Shown: positions 7,322 to 16,048, numbered from the stretch's first letter. The stretch is 41,689 bases of DNA from Curvibacter sp. (GCA_004293725.1 REAW01000028.1:1-41689); one strand, 5' to 3'. Program-made: numbers and translations. Notes: generated by a model not told the origin, from the letters alone.

Positions 7322-8433
7322 GTACCCCTTTTCCATCCCTCGTTCTTCCTGCTCCGCAACCCCTGCTCACCCGCACCGGCTGGGGCGCTTGGCTGGCGGC
7401 CTTGGTGGTGTTGTGTGCGCTGGTGCCCGTGTTGAACCTGTGGGTGCCCGAGGGCAGTGTGTTCCACCTGAGCGACTTTGCCGTGGCACTGGTAGCCAAA
7501 ATCATGTGTTACGCCATTTGCGCCATGTCCATGGGGCTGATCTGGGGCTATACCGGCATTCTGAGTCTGGGCCATGGTCTGTTTTTCGCGCTGGGCGGAT
7601 ATGCCATGGGCATGTACCTCATGCGCCAAATTGGGCTGGACGGCAACTACAAGAGTGCCTTGCCGGACTTCATGGTGTTCTTGGACTGGAAGGAGCTGCC
7701 GTGGCACTGGGCGTTGTCAGACAGTTTCGTGGCCACCCTGTTCCTGGTGGTGGCGGTGCCTGGCTTGGTAGCTTTTGTGTTTGGCTATTTCGCCTTCCGC
7801 TCGCGCATCAAGGGGGTGTACTTCTCCATCATCACCCAGGCCTTGACCTTTGCCGCGATGCTGCTGTTCTTTCGCAACGAGACAGGTTTTGGTGGCAACA
7901 ACGGGTTCACCGATTTCAAGCGCATTCTGGACATTCCGATTGCCACCACCAGCATGCGCATGACCTTGTTTGTGCTGACGGCGGTTGTTTTGTTGGGTTT
8001 CTTCTTGCTCTCACGTTGGCTGGTGGCAAGCAAGTTTGGCCGGGTACTGCAGGCCATACGCGATGCTGAAACGCGCGTCATGTTCAGTGGTTACAACCCC
8101 ATCGGTTTCAAGCTCACCATCTGGACCGTCTCCGCCATGATGTGTGGCGTAGCCGGCGCGTTGTATGTGACCCAAGTGGGCATCATCAACCCCAGCGAAA
8201 TGAGCCCCGCCAACAGCATTGAGATTGCGATCTGGGCTGCAGTGGGCGGGCGGGCCACATTGATCGGGCCGGTGGTGGGTGCTTTCATCGTCAACGGCGC
8301 CAAGAGCTGGTTGACCGTGACCTACCCCGAGTTCTGGTTGTACTTTCTGGGGGCGCTGTTTATTGGCGTGACCTTGTTCCTTCCCGATGGAGTGGTCGGT
8401 TTGATCAAGAAACTCAAAGGGGGCAAAGCATGA
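7318..8433 (+). CDS. urtC: Urea ABC transporter, permease UrtC
   Basis: This 371-residue LivM-type permease has a series of hydrophobic segments and the family block MGLIWGYTGILSLGHGLFFALGGYAMGMYLMRQ near residues 67-100, then FRSRIKGVYFSIITQALTFA, NNGFTDF and GRVLQAIRDAETRVMFSGYN. It forms the second half of the urea channel with UrtB. The ATG overlaps the urtB stop by four bases and its own stop overlaps urtD by four bases, showing tight translational coupling in the operon. Confidence 0.95.
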   Translation: MSTPFPSLVLPAPQPLLTRTGWGAWLAALVVLCALVPVLNLWVPEGSVFHLSDFAVALVAKIMCYAICAMSMGLIWGYTGILSLGHGLFFALGGYAMGMYLMRQIGLDGNYKSALPDFMVFLDWKELPWHWALSDSFVATLFLVVAVPGLVAFVFGYFAFRSRIKGVYFSIITQALTFAAMLLFFRNETGFGGNNGFTDFKRILDIPIATTSMRMTLFVLTAVVLLGFFLLSRWLVASKFGRVLQAIRDAETRVMFSGYNPIGFKLTIWTVSAMMCGVAGALYVTQVGIINPSEMSPANSIEIAIWAAVGGRATLIGPVVGAFIVNGAKSWLTVTYPEFWLYFLGALFIGVTLFLPDGVVGLIKKLKGGKA

Positions 8434-9311
8434 CTCCCGATCTGTTGGAACAAGGCGAGAAACGCGTTCAGGCGCACATGGCCGCCATGGCGGCCAACAA
8501 GGGCCAGACCGAATCCGGTGGCCGCGCCGCCGGCTTCTCGCGGGTGGCCAAAGCTGGCGAGGTGGATGTCACCCATGGTCGCATCCTCTACCTCGAAGAC
8601 GTGAGCGTGAGCTTTGATGGCTTCAAGGCCATCAACAAGCTGTCGCTGGACATTGCGCCCGGCGAGCTGCGCTGCATCATCGGTCCGAACGGGGCGGGCA
8701 AAACAACGATGATGGACATCATCACCGGCAAGACGCGACCCGACTCGGGCACCGTGTTCTTCGGCAGCACCATTGATCTGCTGCGCTTCAAAGAAGCCGA
8801 GATTGCACAGTTGGGTATTGGCCGCAAGTTTCAGAAGCCCACGGTGTTCGAGCAGCTCACGGTATTTGAAAACCTGGAACTGGCCCTGAAGACCAACAAG
8901 GGTGTGAAGGCTTCGATGTTCTTCAAGCTCGACTCGGTGCAGAGCGACCGTCTGGCCGAAATCCTGCACACCATTCACCTGGCCGACAGCGTGGGCAGTA
9001 TGGCCGGCAACCTGAGCCATGGCCAAAAGCAGTGGCTGGAGATTGGCATGCTGCTCATGCAGGACCCCAAGCTGCTGTTGCTGGACGAACCCGTGGCAGG
9101 CATGACCGACGAAGAAACCGAGCGCACGGCCGAGTTGTTCCTCACCCTCAAGGGCAAACACTCGCTCATGGTGGTGGAGCACGACATGGGTTTTATCCGC
9201 ACCATCAGCGACATCGTTACGGTGCTGTGCGACGGCTCGGTGCTGGCGCAGGGAACGCTGGACCAGGTGCAGGCCGATGAGCGCGTCATTGAAGTTTATT
9301 TGGGCCGCTAA
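8430..9311 (+). CDS. urtD: Urea ABC transporter, ATP-binding protein UrtD
   Basis: This 293-residue LivG-type ATPase has Walker A IGPNGAGKTTMMDIITGKT, the Q-loop region FQKPTVFEQLTVFENLEL, signature NLSHGQKQWLEIGMLL (LSHGQ), Walker B LLLLDEPVAGMTDEE and the switch histidine in VVEHDMGF. An N-terminal extension of roughly 50 residues before the ATPase core (core begins at ILYLEDVSVSFDGF) is common in UrtD of this group. It works with UrtE to power urea import. It overlaps urtC by four bases and lies 12 bases before urtE. Confidence 0.95.
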   Translation: MTPDLLEQGEKRVQAHMAAMAANKGQTESGGRAAGFSRVAKAGEVDVTHGRILYLEDVSVSFDGFKAINKLSLDIAPGELRCIIGPNGAGKTTMMDIITGKTRPDSGTVFFGSTIDLLRFKEAEIAQLGIGRKFQKPTVFEQLTVFENLELALKTNKGVKASMFFKLDSVQSDRLAEILHTIHLADSVGSMAGNLSHGQKQWLEIGMLLMQDPKLLLLDEPVAGMTDEETERTAELFLTLKGKHSLMVVEHDMGFIRTISDIVTVLCDGSVLAQGTLDQVQADERVIEVYLGR

Positions 9312-9323
9312 GGCTGCACCGCT

Positions 9324-10016
9324 ATGTTGAAGATCCAAAACGTCAACCAGTACTACGGTGGCTCCCACATTCTTCGCGATGTGAGCCTGGAGGCCGACAT
9401 CGGCAAGGTCACGGTCATTCTGGGCCGTAATGGCGTTGGCAAGACCACGCTGCTGAAGTCGATGATGGGTTTGGTGCCCATCAAGTCGGGCAGTATCGAG
9501 TTCGATGGCAAGCCGATTCAAAAACTCACGCCTTACGAGCGGGCACGCATGGGCTTGGGTTTTGTGCCCCAAGGGCGCGAGATATTTGCGCGTCTCACGG
9601 TAGAAGAAAACCTGCGCATGGGCCTAGCCTACAAGAGTGCAGGTACGCCGATTCCGTCTGAGTTGTTTGATCTGTTTCCCGTGCTCAAGCAGATGCTGAA
9701 CCGCCGCGGGGGTGACCTGTCTGGTGGGCAGCAGCAGCAGCTCGCCATTGCGCGGGCACTGGCGGCGGGCCCCAAGGTGCTGATTCTGGACGAGCCGACA
9801 GAAGGCATTCAACCCAGCATCATCAAGGATATTGGGCGCGTGATTCGCATGCTCGCTGATCGCGGCACCATGGCCATTGTGCTGGTGGAGCAGTACTACG
9901 ACTTTGCCCAAGAGCTGGCCGACCAGTACGTGGTGATGGAGCGCGGCGCAGTGCTGGCGCGTGGCATGGGGCAAAACATGGAAATTGACGGGGTGCGCGG
10001 TCTGGTGGCCATTTAG
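9324..10016 (+). CDS. urtE: Urea ABC transporter, ATP-binding protein UrtE
   Basis: This 230-residue LivF-type ATPase starts MLKIQNVNQYYGGSHILRDV, with Walker A LGRNGVGKTTLLKSMMG, the family block YERARMGLGFVPQGREIF, signature GGDLSGGQQQQLAIARAL, Walker B LILDEPTEGIQPSI and switch region IVLVEQYYDFA. It is the last gene of the urt operon. Its stop codon overlaps the end of the convergent response-regulator/TPR gene by four bases, leaving no room for a separate terminator between the two transcription units. Confidence 0.95.
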   Translation: MLKIQNVNQYYGGSHILRDVSLEADIGKVTVILGRNGVGKTTLLKSMMGLVPIKSGSIEFDGKPIQKLTPYERARMGLGFVPQGREIFARLTVEENLRMGLAYKSAGTPIPSELFDLFPVLKQMLNRRGGDLSGGQQQQLAIARALAAGPKVLILDEPTEGIQPSIIKDIGRVIRMLADRGTMAIVLVEQYYDFAQELADQYVVMERGAVLARGMGQNMEIDGVRGLVAI

Positions 10017-11677
10017 TCGGGTGCTTCTTCTGCATCCGGTTGGGTACGCTTGCCGGTGCGCAGTGCCAATCCGCCTGCTTGTCGCCGTTGCTCGCCGAGA
10101 GTGGCCCGGCTGATCACGGGGCCGCACAGCGCCCGCAGTTCATTCACCAGCAACTGCAGGTGCGCTTCGTTCGTGACCTTTCCGCTGTGTTTTTGCAGCA
10201 ATTGGTAGGCGTTCTCAGCCAGGCGGGCATTCATGGTTTCCTTGGCATGCATGATCAGGTTCTTTACGGCCGAGGTGGGGTCGCCCGCCATGCTCAGCGT
10301 CATGGCCGCTTCGGTGTATTCCAGGACTTGCGACTGGGCAGCGCGAATCAGGGCGACGTAGGGCGGGTAGGCTATGGCGCTGGCCGCCAGCAACTCGGTG
10401 ATGGATCGGTTGCTACAAAAACGCCGGGCCAACCCCTCCACCAAGGAAGCCACTTCGTCCAATTGAATCGCTTTGCGAGCCAGGTAAGACACCAGCGTCA
10501 CCAGATTGCTGGCCGATTCAAAGTCGAACAAAGGTGTCTGCACGGCGCGGGCCATTTCGCGCACCGCCGCGAGCGCCTGGGGTAGTTGCTGTTGCTGAAT
10601 AAGGTTCAGCACATCCACCACGGCTGATAGTCGCTTCAGGCGCGGGTTGTCCTCGTCTTTGTCGATCAGCCGGGCGAAATCGTCTTGGCAGCGCTGCAGG
10701 CCTTTGCGGTCATTGCTCTCCAGGCGGGTAAATGCCAGCAGCACCAGGGTTTGGCTGTCGAACATCTTGGACTCAATGCCCAAGCGAACCGTCTTGTCGA
10801 GTTGGCGCTCGGCGTCTTCGTGGTTGCCAGAGTAGTAGGACATCATGGCCAGGTTTTGCACACGGCTGACCGAGGCTGGCGTTAGCGTGGAGGCCATTTT
10901 GTAGGTCTCTAGCGCTTTGTCAAAACGGCCTAGTTCGAAGTAGGCGCGCGCCATGACGTCATAGGCGTCGACGTAGGTAGGGTCGTCTTGAATCAGGTTC
11001 TCCAGCGTGCCAGTGGCTTGGTTGATGTTGCCTGCCTCTAACTGCGCGCGTGCCACCCCCAGCCGCGCCCAGGGGAGGGTCTTGGCTGCAATCACGGCCT
11101 TGTACAAGGTTTGCGCCTCACCATGCCGCCCCAGGCGGAGCAACAACTCTGCGCCCACACGGGCTGCATACAGCCAGAACTGTCCCCTGGATTCAAAACG
11201 GTCCAGGCACATGGCGGCAGCCACTTCAAACCGCTCTTCTTCAATGGCCGTGAAGATGCTTTGCAGCGAAACCTTGCGGGCGCGCGCCGCCGTGAGGCGC
11301 TCGCCCAGTTGCGTAGCCTTGTGCGGTTTCAGCAAATAGCCATCCAATGCGGATTCTGCGGCCTCGGCCACCTTGGCGTAGGTGGCCTCACCCGTGATCA
11401 TGATGAAGATGGTGGAAAACGGCAGCAAATGGTTGCGCCGCAGGTCGTCGAGCAGGTCCTGACCCGACATTTCGTCGCTAGCGAAATGCAGTTCGCACAA
11501 AACGAAATCGAACGTGCTGTACTCCAGTTTTCTGCGCCCATCGATGGGGCGCGCGGCCTGGGCTACGGTAGCCACGCCAAAATCACGCAACTGCGACACC
11601 AGAATGGATCGCGAAGTGGGGTTGCCATCCACCACCAGGGCGGAGCACTCGGAAAAGTCGTTGTCTATCGCTGCCAT
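10013..11677 (-). CDS. Response-regulator receiver-like plus TPR protein
   Basis: The 554-residue protein has an N-terminal CheY-like domain (about residues 12-130) followed by a helical tetratricopeptide-repeat region (about 150-300 clearly, for example YVDAYDVMARAYFELGRFDK) and a long helical C-terminal part. In the receiver, Asp17 (ALVVDGN), Thr95 (MITGEA) and Lys117 (LLKPHK) are kept. The residue at the usual phosphoacceptor Asp position is Glu62 (FDFVLCELHF). Either the domain is not phosphorylated, or the Glu mimics the active state. No DNA-binding or enzymatic output domain is recognisable. It converges on urtE and lies 91 bases downstream of ureD on the same strand, so a link to urea use is possible but only positional. 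Confidence 0.75.
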   Translation of the reverse strand: MAAIDNDFSECSALVVDGNPTSRSILVSQLRDFGVATVAQAARPIDGRRKLEYSTFDFVLCELHFASDEMSGQDLLDDLRRNHLLPFSTIFIMITGEATYAKVAEAAESALDGYLLKPHKATQLGERLTAARARKVSLQSIFTAIEEERFEVAAAMCLDRFESRGQFWLYAARVGAELLLRLGRHGEAQTLYKAVIAAKTLPWARLGVARAQLEAGNINQATGTLENLIQDDPTYVDAYDVMARAYFELGRFDKALETYKMASTLTPASVSRVQNLAMMSYYSGNHEDAERQLDKTVRLGIESKMFDSQTLVLLAFTRLESNDRKGLQRCQDDFARLIDKDEDNPRLKRLSAVVDVLNLIQQQQLPQALAAVREMARAVQTPLFDFESASNLVTLVSYLARKAIQLDEVASLVEGLARRFCSNRSITELLAASAIAYPPYVALIRAAQSQVLEYTEAAMTLSMAGDPTSAVKNLIMHAKETMNARLAENAYQLLQKHSGKVTNEAHLQLLVNELRALCGPVISRATLGEQRRQAGGLALRTGKRTQPDAEEAPD

Positions 11678-11727
11678 CTGGGGTTTTGCTTTGGTGCCCT
11701 GGGGCCCGGACGGTGGTTTGGGAATTG

Positions 11728-11746
11728 CTGCACATTATGTGTGCAG
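11728..11746. promoter_or_regulatory. Inverted repeat between ureD and the receiver/TPR gene
   Basis: CTGCACA (11728-11734) and TGTGCAG (11740-11746) are perfect reverse complements separated by ttatg. The site is about 50 bases upstream of the receiver/TPR start (11677, minus). It could be an operator for that gene. No T-run supports termination. Confidence 0.35.
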
Positions 11747-11768
11747 TGCGCGCGTTGTGGCGAGGTGT

Positions 11769-12599
11769 TTACATGGCCCAGATGCGCGGGTCTGCCGCAT
11801 CAAGCCCCCATTGCTGGGTGCGCCACGCGCGCCGTATCTGGCGCAGCAACTGCATGGCGGGTTCCGCATGGGGTGCCAGCACCCGCACAACTACCACTTG
11901 CGGATGCGGGCTGGTGGCACCCGAGGTGGAGGCCAGCGGATGCTGTTGCAGGCAGGCCCGGGCACTGTCCAACAAGGCTTCTTTGCGCTCGCGCGGCAAC
12001 GGGCTTCCCGATGCAAAGAACAACGTGGCCAGGCAGCGCTGCCCTGCCATGCCTACGGGGCTATTCAGCAGGCGGTCATCACTTGCGTCGATCAGCCCCC
12101 GCTCCAGCCACACGCCGGGGATCTCGATGTGCTGCTCCAACTGACCCCGCGTGAATGGCAAGTGGGCCATGGGGAGCCCCAACACGGTGGTGTCCCAGCC
12201 CATGCATTCAGAACCGGGGGCCAATTCCAGGCGCAGATGGTTGCGCGCCTGGCAGGCGTCATAACAGATAGTCTCCAGAGGGAGCCACTCGAGGCGGGCA
12301 CCGGCTTCCAGCGTCAGCGTGGTGTTCTGTGTGGCCCAGGGGCCATCTGACCGGTAAAAGCGGGTAGCGCCGGGGGTGGTGATCAGGCCATGGGCGCTGG
12401 CGACTGTGTGTACCCGCAGGTCCAGTGTGTCGCCGCCTACCAAGCCCCCGGGCGGGTGCACCAGCACGTTGTGACAAATGTCGTCGCCCTCGGGGTACAG
12501 GCTTTGCAAAATGCGCAAGGGCCCGCTATGGAGGTGCCGCGCAACAGTCCGCTTGGCTTCATGCCGGTAGTTCAGGTCTAACTGGGCGTGCCACACCAT
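11769..12599 (-). CDS. ureD: Urease accessory protein UreD (no urease structural genes nearby)
   Basis: This 276-residue protein is a full-length UreD/UreH: it opens WHAQLDLNYRHEAKRTVA, followed by HSGPLRILQSLYPEGD, VLVHPPGGLVGGDTLDL, TPGATRFYRSDG, LEWLPLETICYDA and VWLERGLIDASDDRLLNSP. UreD is the scaffold that binds apo-urease and delivers nickel with UreFG. Normally it lies immediately before ureA. Here the next gene on the same strand is the receiver/TPR gene, and no ureABCEFG is in the window. It sits 28 bases downstream of the deaminase gene, so it appears to be the tail of the transporter-deaminase operon. The protein itself looks intact. Confidence 0.92.
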   Translation of the reverse strand: MVWHAQLDLNYRHEAKRTVARHLHSGPLRILQSLYPEGDDICHNVLVHPPGGLVGGDTLDLRVHTVASAHGLITTPGATRFYRSDGPWATQNTTLTLEAGARLEWLPLETICYDACQARNHLRLELAPGSECMGWDTTVLGLPMAHLPFTRGQLEQHIEIPGVWLERGLIDASDDRLLNSPVGMAGQRCLATLFFASGSPLPRERKEALLDSARACLQQHPLASTSGATSPHPQVVVVRVLAPHAEPAMQLLRQIRRAWRTQQWGLDAADPRIWAM

Positions 12600-12627
12600 G
12601 GGATGGGTATCTACAGAGTCTGGCGCC

Positions 12628-13101
12628 TCAGCGCGTCCAGAAGTTCAAGTGCAAGGCGGCAATGGCTTCTTCTACAGCAGGCACCGGGCCGATCACCTGC
12701 ACCTGCTTTTGGCCGGCAGCCAGTACGGTGCGGCTGGGCAGATCCATGGTGGGGTTTTCTTCGTGGTTGCCGGTCAGCTCCAGCAAGCGACGTTCGGTCA
12801 TGCCAAACACCAGCGTGCCGATGTTGGCCCAGTACTGTGTGCCCGCGCACATGGCGCAAGGCTCAACGGTGGTAACCAGCGTGCAGCCCCACAGGTAGTC
12901 GGGCGTGAAGTTGGTGGAAGCATGGCGGGCCAACGTGGACTCGGCATGGTTCACCGTATCCACATTGCCCTGCTCGGCCAGCACCGTTTCCCCATCAGGC
13001 GCCACCAGAATGGCGCCGAATGGGTGTTTGCCAAGCCCAATAGCCCGCTGGGCCACGGCATTGGCGCGCAACAGGTGGCGCTCGATCAGCTCAGGCGTCA
13101 T
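12628..13101 (-). CDS. Nucleoside/nucleobase deaminase (cytidine-deaminase fold), possibly guanine deaminase
   Basis: The 157-residue enzyme has the zinc-dependent deaminase motifs: HAE at His52-Ala-Glu54 (NHAEST) and PCxxC at Pro81-Cys82...Cys85 (EPCAMCAG). Size and spacing fit the small GuaD/TadA-like family, which deaminates guanine, cytosine or related bases in the cytoplasm. The surroundings (purine and ureide catabolism) favour guanine or another purine base as substrate, but the sequence alone does not settle this. Its start overlaps the permease stop (TAATG), so it is translationally coupled to the importer and probably acts on the imported compound. Confidence 0.85.
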   Translation of the reverse strand: MTPELIERHLLRANAVAQRAIGLGKHPFGAILVAPDGETVLAEQGNVDTVNHAESTLARHASTNFTPDYLWGCTLVTTVEPCAMCAGTQYWANIGTLVFGMTERRLLELTGNHEENPTMDLPSRTVLAAGQKQVQVIGPVPAVEEAIAALHLNFWTR

Positions 13102-13868
13102 TACGTATTTTGCGAACCGCGGTGGGCCCAGCCGGTGGTGTGTTTTTCTATGGCGCTGAACAGCTCATACATCACCATGGCCATGGCACCCACCACCACC
13201 AAGCCTGCAAACGCCAGGCCCATCTGCATGGCCGAGCCAGCACTGATCAGCAGATAGCCAATGCCTTCATTGGCAGCGGTCATCTCAGACACCGTGGTGC
13301 CCACAAACGCCAGCGTGATAGCGACTTTCAGCGAGCCATAGAAATAAGGCATGGAGCGTGGAAGCCCCACCTTGATCAGCACATCCCAGCGCTTGGCGCC
13401 CAGCACGCGCAACACGTCTTCCAGCTCGGGCTCCAAGGTCGCCAAGCCGGTGGCAATGTTCACCATGATGGGGAAGAAGCTGATCAAAAAGGCGGTGAGT
13501 ATGGCGGGCCCCACACCGATGCCAAACCAGACCACCAGAATGGGTACAAAGGCGGCTTTGGGTAGCGCATTGAACGCGGTCATGAGCGGGTACACGGCGG
13601 CATAGGCCAGTCGTGAACTGCCAATGACAAACCCCAACAGCACGCCCACCACAATGGCGATGCCGAAGCCGGCCATGGTGACCCAAAATGTGCGCCAGGC
13701 GTGCCCGGCAATGATGACTTTGTATTCCCAGAATTGCGTCCAGATCCTCCAGGGGCTGGGGAAAATGAATTCAGAGACCTCAAAGGCGGAGCACAGTATT
13801 TGCCAAACGACGATGAAACCCACCAGCAAAATCCACGGGGCCCAAAACTCCACTTGTTTTTTGTTCAT
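13101..13868 (-). CDS. ABC transporter permease, SsuC/TauC family
   Basis: This 255-residue inner-membrane protein has about six hydrophobic segments and the SsuC/TauC permease signature region EDVLRVLGAKRWDVLIKVGL followed by PRSMPYFYGSLKVAITLAFVGTTVSE. The family partners with an NMT1/SsuA-like binding protein and a TauB-like ATPase to import sulfonates, nitrate, thiamine precursors, pyrimidines or purines. Here it is the third gene of a minus-strand operon, 9 bases after the ATPase and coupled to the deaminase, so a nitrogenous base is the best guess for substrate. Confidence 0.9.
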   Translation of the reverse strand: MNKKQVEFWAPWILLVGFIVVWQILCSAFEVSEFIFPSPWRIWTQFWEYKVIIAGHAWRTFWVTMAGFGIAIVVGVLLGFVIGSSRLAYAAVYPLMTAFNALPKAAFVPILVVWFGIGVGPAILTAFLISFFPIMVNIATGLATLEPELEDVLRVLGAKRWDVLIKVGLPRSMPYFYGSLKVAITLAFVGTTVSEMTAANEGIGYLLISAGSAMQMGLAFAGLVVVGAMAMVMYELFSAIEKHTTGWAHRGSQNT

Positions 13869-13877
13869 GGTCAGGCC

Positions 13878-14705
13878 TTATTGGTTAATCGCTGCACCGG
13901 TCTTGCGCATGGCGCCGATGTGCCCGCGCAGCTCGTGCACGATATCGGTGAACTCTTTGGTGTAGGTGATTTCAAGGTCGCGGGGACGCGGTAGCTCAAT
14001 CTCTTTCTTCACCACAAAACGGCCCGGACTCTTGCTCATCACATACACCGTGTCGGCCAAAAAGACCGACTCACGCAGGTCGTGCGTGACCAAAATCACA
14101 TTGAACTGCTGCTCAGTCCACAGGTCGCGCAAAATGCACCAAAGCTCTTCGCGCGTAAACGCATCGAGCGCGCCAAAGGGCTCGTCCAGCAGCAGCATCT
14201 TGGGTTCGTGAATCAGCGCGCGGCAAATACTGGCACGCTGCTGCATGCCGCCCGAGAGCTGCCAAGGAAACTTGTCCTCGTAGCCGCCCAAACCCACTTT
14301 TTGTAGGAGTTTTCGCGCACGTTCTACGTATTCCTTGCGCTTGGCCTTGAAGCTGCTGCGGTAGGGCTCCACGATTTCCAGTGGCAACAGCACGTTGTCC
14401 ACAGTGGTGCGCCACGGCAACAGCGATGGAGCCTGAAACGCCATGCCAGAAATTTTGAGTGGCCCCGTCACCGGCTGGCTGTCGATCAGGATCCTGCCCA
14501 TGGACGGCATCTTGAGGCCGGTGGTGAGCTTCATGAAGGTGGACTTGCCACAACCTGAAGGACCGACAATGGCGATGAACTCGCCCTTGCGTACCTTCAA
14601 GTCAATGGCCTCTACTGCGAAGTGGTTCTGCTGGAGCAGCTCCTCGTTGTAGGCCAGCCAAACATCCTGAAAATCGACGAACCAGGGTGACGCGGATTCA
14701 CTCAT
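13878..14705 (-). CDS. ABC transporter ATP-binding protein, SsuB/TauB family
   Basis: This 275-residue ATPase has Walker A VGPSGCGKSTFMKLTTG, signature LSGGMQQRASICRALIHEP, Walker B MLLLDEPFGALDAFTRE and switch histidine ILVTHDLRESVFLAD. The spacing and LDEPFGALDAFTR block are typical of the nitrate/sulfonate/taurine branch. It begins three bases after the binding-protein stop and ends nine bases before the permease start, a compact three-gene importer. Energy from ATP binding and hydrolysis in the cytoplasm drives uptake. Substrate is discussed under the binding protein. Confidence 0.93.
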   Translation of the reverse strand: MSESASPWFVDFQDVWLAYNEELLQQNHFAVEAIDLKVRKGEFIAIVGPSGCGKSTFMKLTTGLKMPSMGRILIDSQPVTGPLKISGMAFQAPSLLPWRTTVDNVLLPLEIVEPYRSSFKAKRKEYVERARKLLQKVGLGGYEDKFPWQLSGGMQQRASICRALIHEPKMLLLDEPFGALDAFTREELWCILRDLWTEQQFNVILVTHDLRESVFLADTVYVMSKSPGRFVVKKEIELPRPRDLEITYTKEFTDIVHELRGHIGAMRKTGAAINQ

Positions 14706-14708
14706 GGC

Positions 14709-15737
14709 TTACTTCTTTGGCAAAACGTCGAGCACTGCCTTGGACGGCAAGAAACTGCTGTTCCACACCACATCAGGGTTCACGCGGCTTTTGGTGTTGA
14801 ACGCGTCGGAAACTTGGGAGGCCATCAAAGACAGGCGTGGACCGCTGACCTGACCAAACCCTTCGGCACGTGCGTTGGGGCTGTTGATGACGGTGGAAAT
14901 GGCCAGCTGCAGGCGGCGGGTTTCCAGTTCGGCGTTGATGATGCCGTCACGTGCTTTCACGTCGCCCACGGCGCTGGCGGGGTTGCCAATCACGTCTTTC
15001 ATGCCCTTGGCGAACGCAACCAAGAACGCTTTCACGGCTTCAGGGTTTTCTTTCAGAATTTTGGGCGAGGCAATGATCGCGTTGCCGTACAGCTTCACGC
15101 CGAACTGGGGGTAGGGCAGTACCACGATGTCTTCAGCCTTCACACCCCGTGCTTCGAGGTTGAGCAAAGAAGTGAAGGTGAAACCGGTGATGGCATCCAC
15201 ATCGCCGCGCGCCAGCATGGTTTCACGCAGGGGCGGGTCCATGGCGGTCCACTGCACGCCGCTGATGTTGTTGGCTTTGGCAAAAATAGGGAAGGCACGG
15301 CGACCGGCATCGAACACAGGGGCGCCAAGTTTCTTGCCGTTGAGGTCGGCCGGGGTCTTGATGCCGGACTTTTTGAGCGCCATCACCGAAGCGGGTGTGT
15401 CGTTGTAAACCATCATGATGGCTACAGGTTTATTGGGCGCATCGGCGTTGTTGGCGTGGAATTCCATCAGTGCCGCCATGTCGGCAAAGCCCATGTCGTA
15501 GGCGCCAGAAGCGACACGGGTCACGGTGCCACCGGAGCCGTTGCCAGCGTCGATGGTGACGTCCAGCTTGGCGTCTTTGAAATACCCTTTGGCGGCCGGT
15601 GTCAGAAACATGGCGGCGGGGCCCTCAAAGCGCCAGTCCAGCTGGAACTTGATGGGCGTGGTTTGGGCTAGGGCAGAGCCCGCTGTCAATGTGGCCGCTG
15701 CAAAGGCTATGGCGTGGAGAAACTGGCGCTTTTTCAT
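14709..15737 (-). CDS. ABC transporter substrate-binding protein, NMT1/SsuA-like
   Basis: The 342-residue precursor starts MKKRQFLHAIAFAAATLTAG and is cleaved near ALA-QT. The mature part (IKFQLDWRFEGPAAMFLTPA, then GYFKDAKLDVTIDAGNGSGG, RVASGAYDMGFADMAALMEF) is a periplasmic binding protein of the NMT1/THI5-like group, whose members bind pyrimidine precursors, sulfonates, riboflavin or purines. The start at 15737 has a good Shine-Dalgarno (GGAG); an in-frame ATG at 15791 would add a leader ahead of the signal peptide. It heads the operon binding protein - ATPase - permease - deaminase - ureD. The association with a deaminase and with ureide genes suggests a nucleobase or ureide ligand; this is inference from context. 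Confidence 0.9.
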   Translation of the reverse strand: MKKRQFLHAIAFAAATLTAGSALAQTTPIKFQLDWRFEGPAAMFLTPAAKGYFKDAKLDVTIDAGNGSGGTVTRVASGAYDMGFADMAALMEFHANNADAPNKPVAIMMVYNDTPASVMALKKSGIKTPADLNGKKLGAPVFDAGRRAFPIFAKANNISGVQWTAMDPPLRETMLARGDVDAITGFTFTSLLNLEARGVKAEDIVVLPYPQFGVKLYGNAIIASPKILKENPEAVKAFLVAFAKGMKDVIGNPASAVGDVKARDGIINAELETRRLQLAISTVINSPNARAEGFGQVSGPRLSLMASQVSDAFNTKSRVNPDVVWNSSFLPSKAVLDVLPKK

Positions 15738-16048
15738 GAAAACTCCTTCAAGGTTTACGGATGCAAGATTCCAAGCAAGAACAATGCCCAACTTTGGGGC
15801 GTTCTTCCCTCCAAGTTCATTTTGCGCGCTGGGGGTGGGTTCTAATGTTGGGGTTTATCTGGGTAGCCAACCACCAAGGGAGATAGAAAACAATGAAACC
15901 CCATAGGTTTGTTCAAGCGTGTTGGCCCCGTGCCGCAAGGGATGTACCCAAACGCAAGTCAGCCAGGTCCGGCGTGGTCTCTGCGGATGAAAGTATTTCG
16001 GCACCCACAACAGCCAGAAACGTCTACCTCACCACCGAGGCGAAGTTT
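15738..16048. other. Intergenic stretch upstream of the importer operon, with a possible gene scar
   Basis: This stretch must hold the promoter of the minus-strand importer operon, but no convincing -35/-10 pair stands out. On the minus strand, about 15913-16014 reads as a coding-like tail (VVGAEILSSAETTPDLADLR, then LGTSLAARGQHA and a TGA at 15913-15915) that begins after an in-frame stop and is cut off by the dispersed repeat at 16049. It could be the last piece of a lost gene. A plus-strand reading frame from 15893 also exists but has no recognisable content. Confidence 0.35.

Noticed and set aside
8322..9572. Long open frame antisense to urtD and urtE
   Set aside because: It overlaps two unmistakable ABC ATPase genes on the opposite strand and has the composition of a shadow frame.
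11111..12154. Plus-strand open frame spanning the end of ureD and the receiver/TPR gene
   Set aside because: Both minus-strand genes show conserved protein motifs, and this frame shows none.
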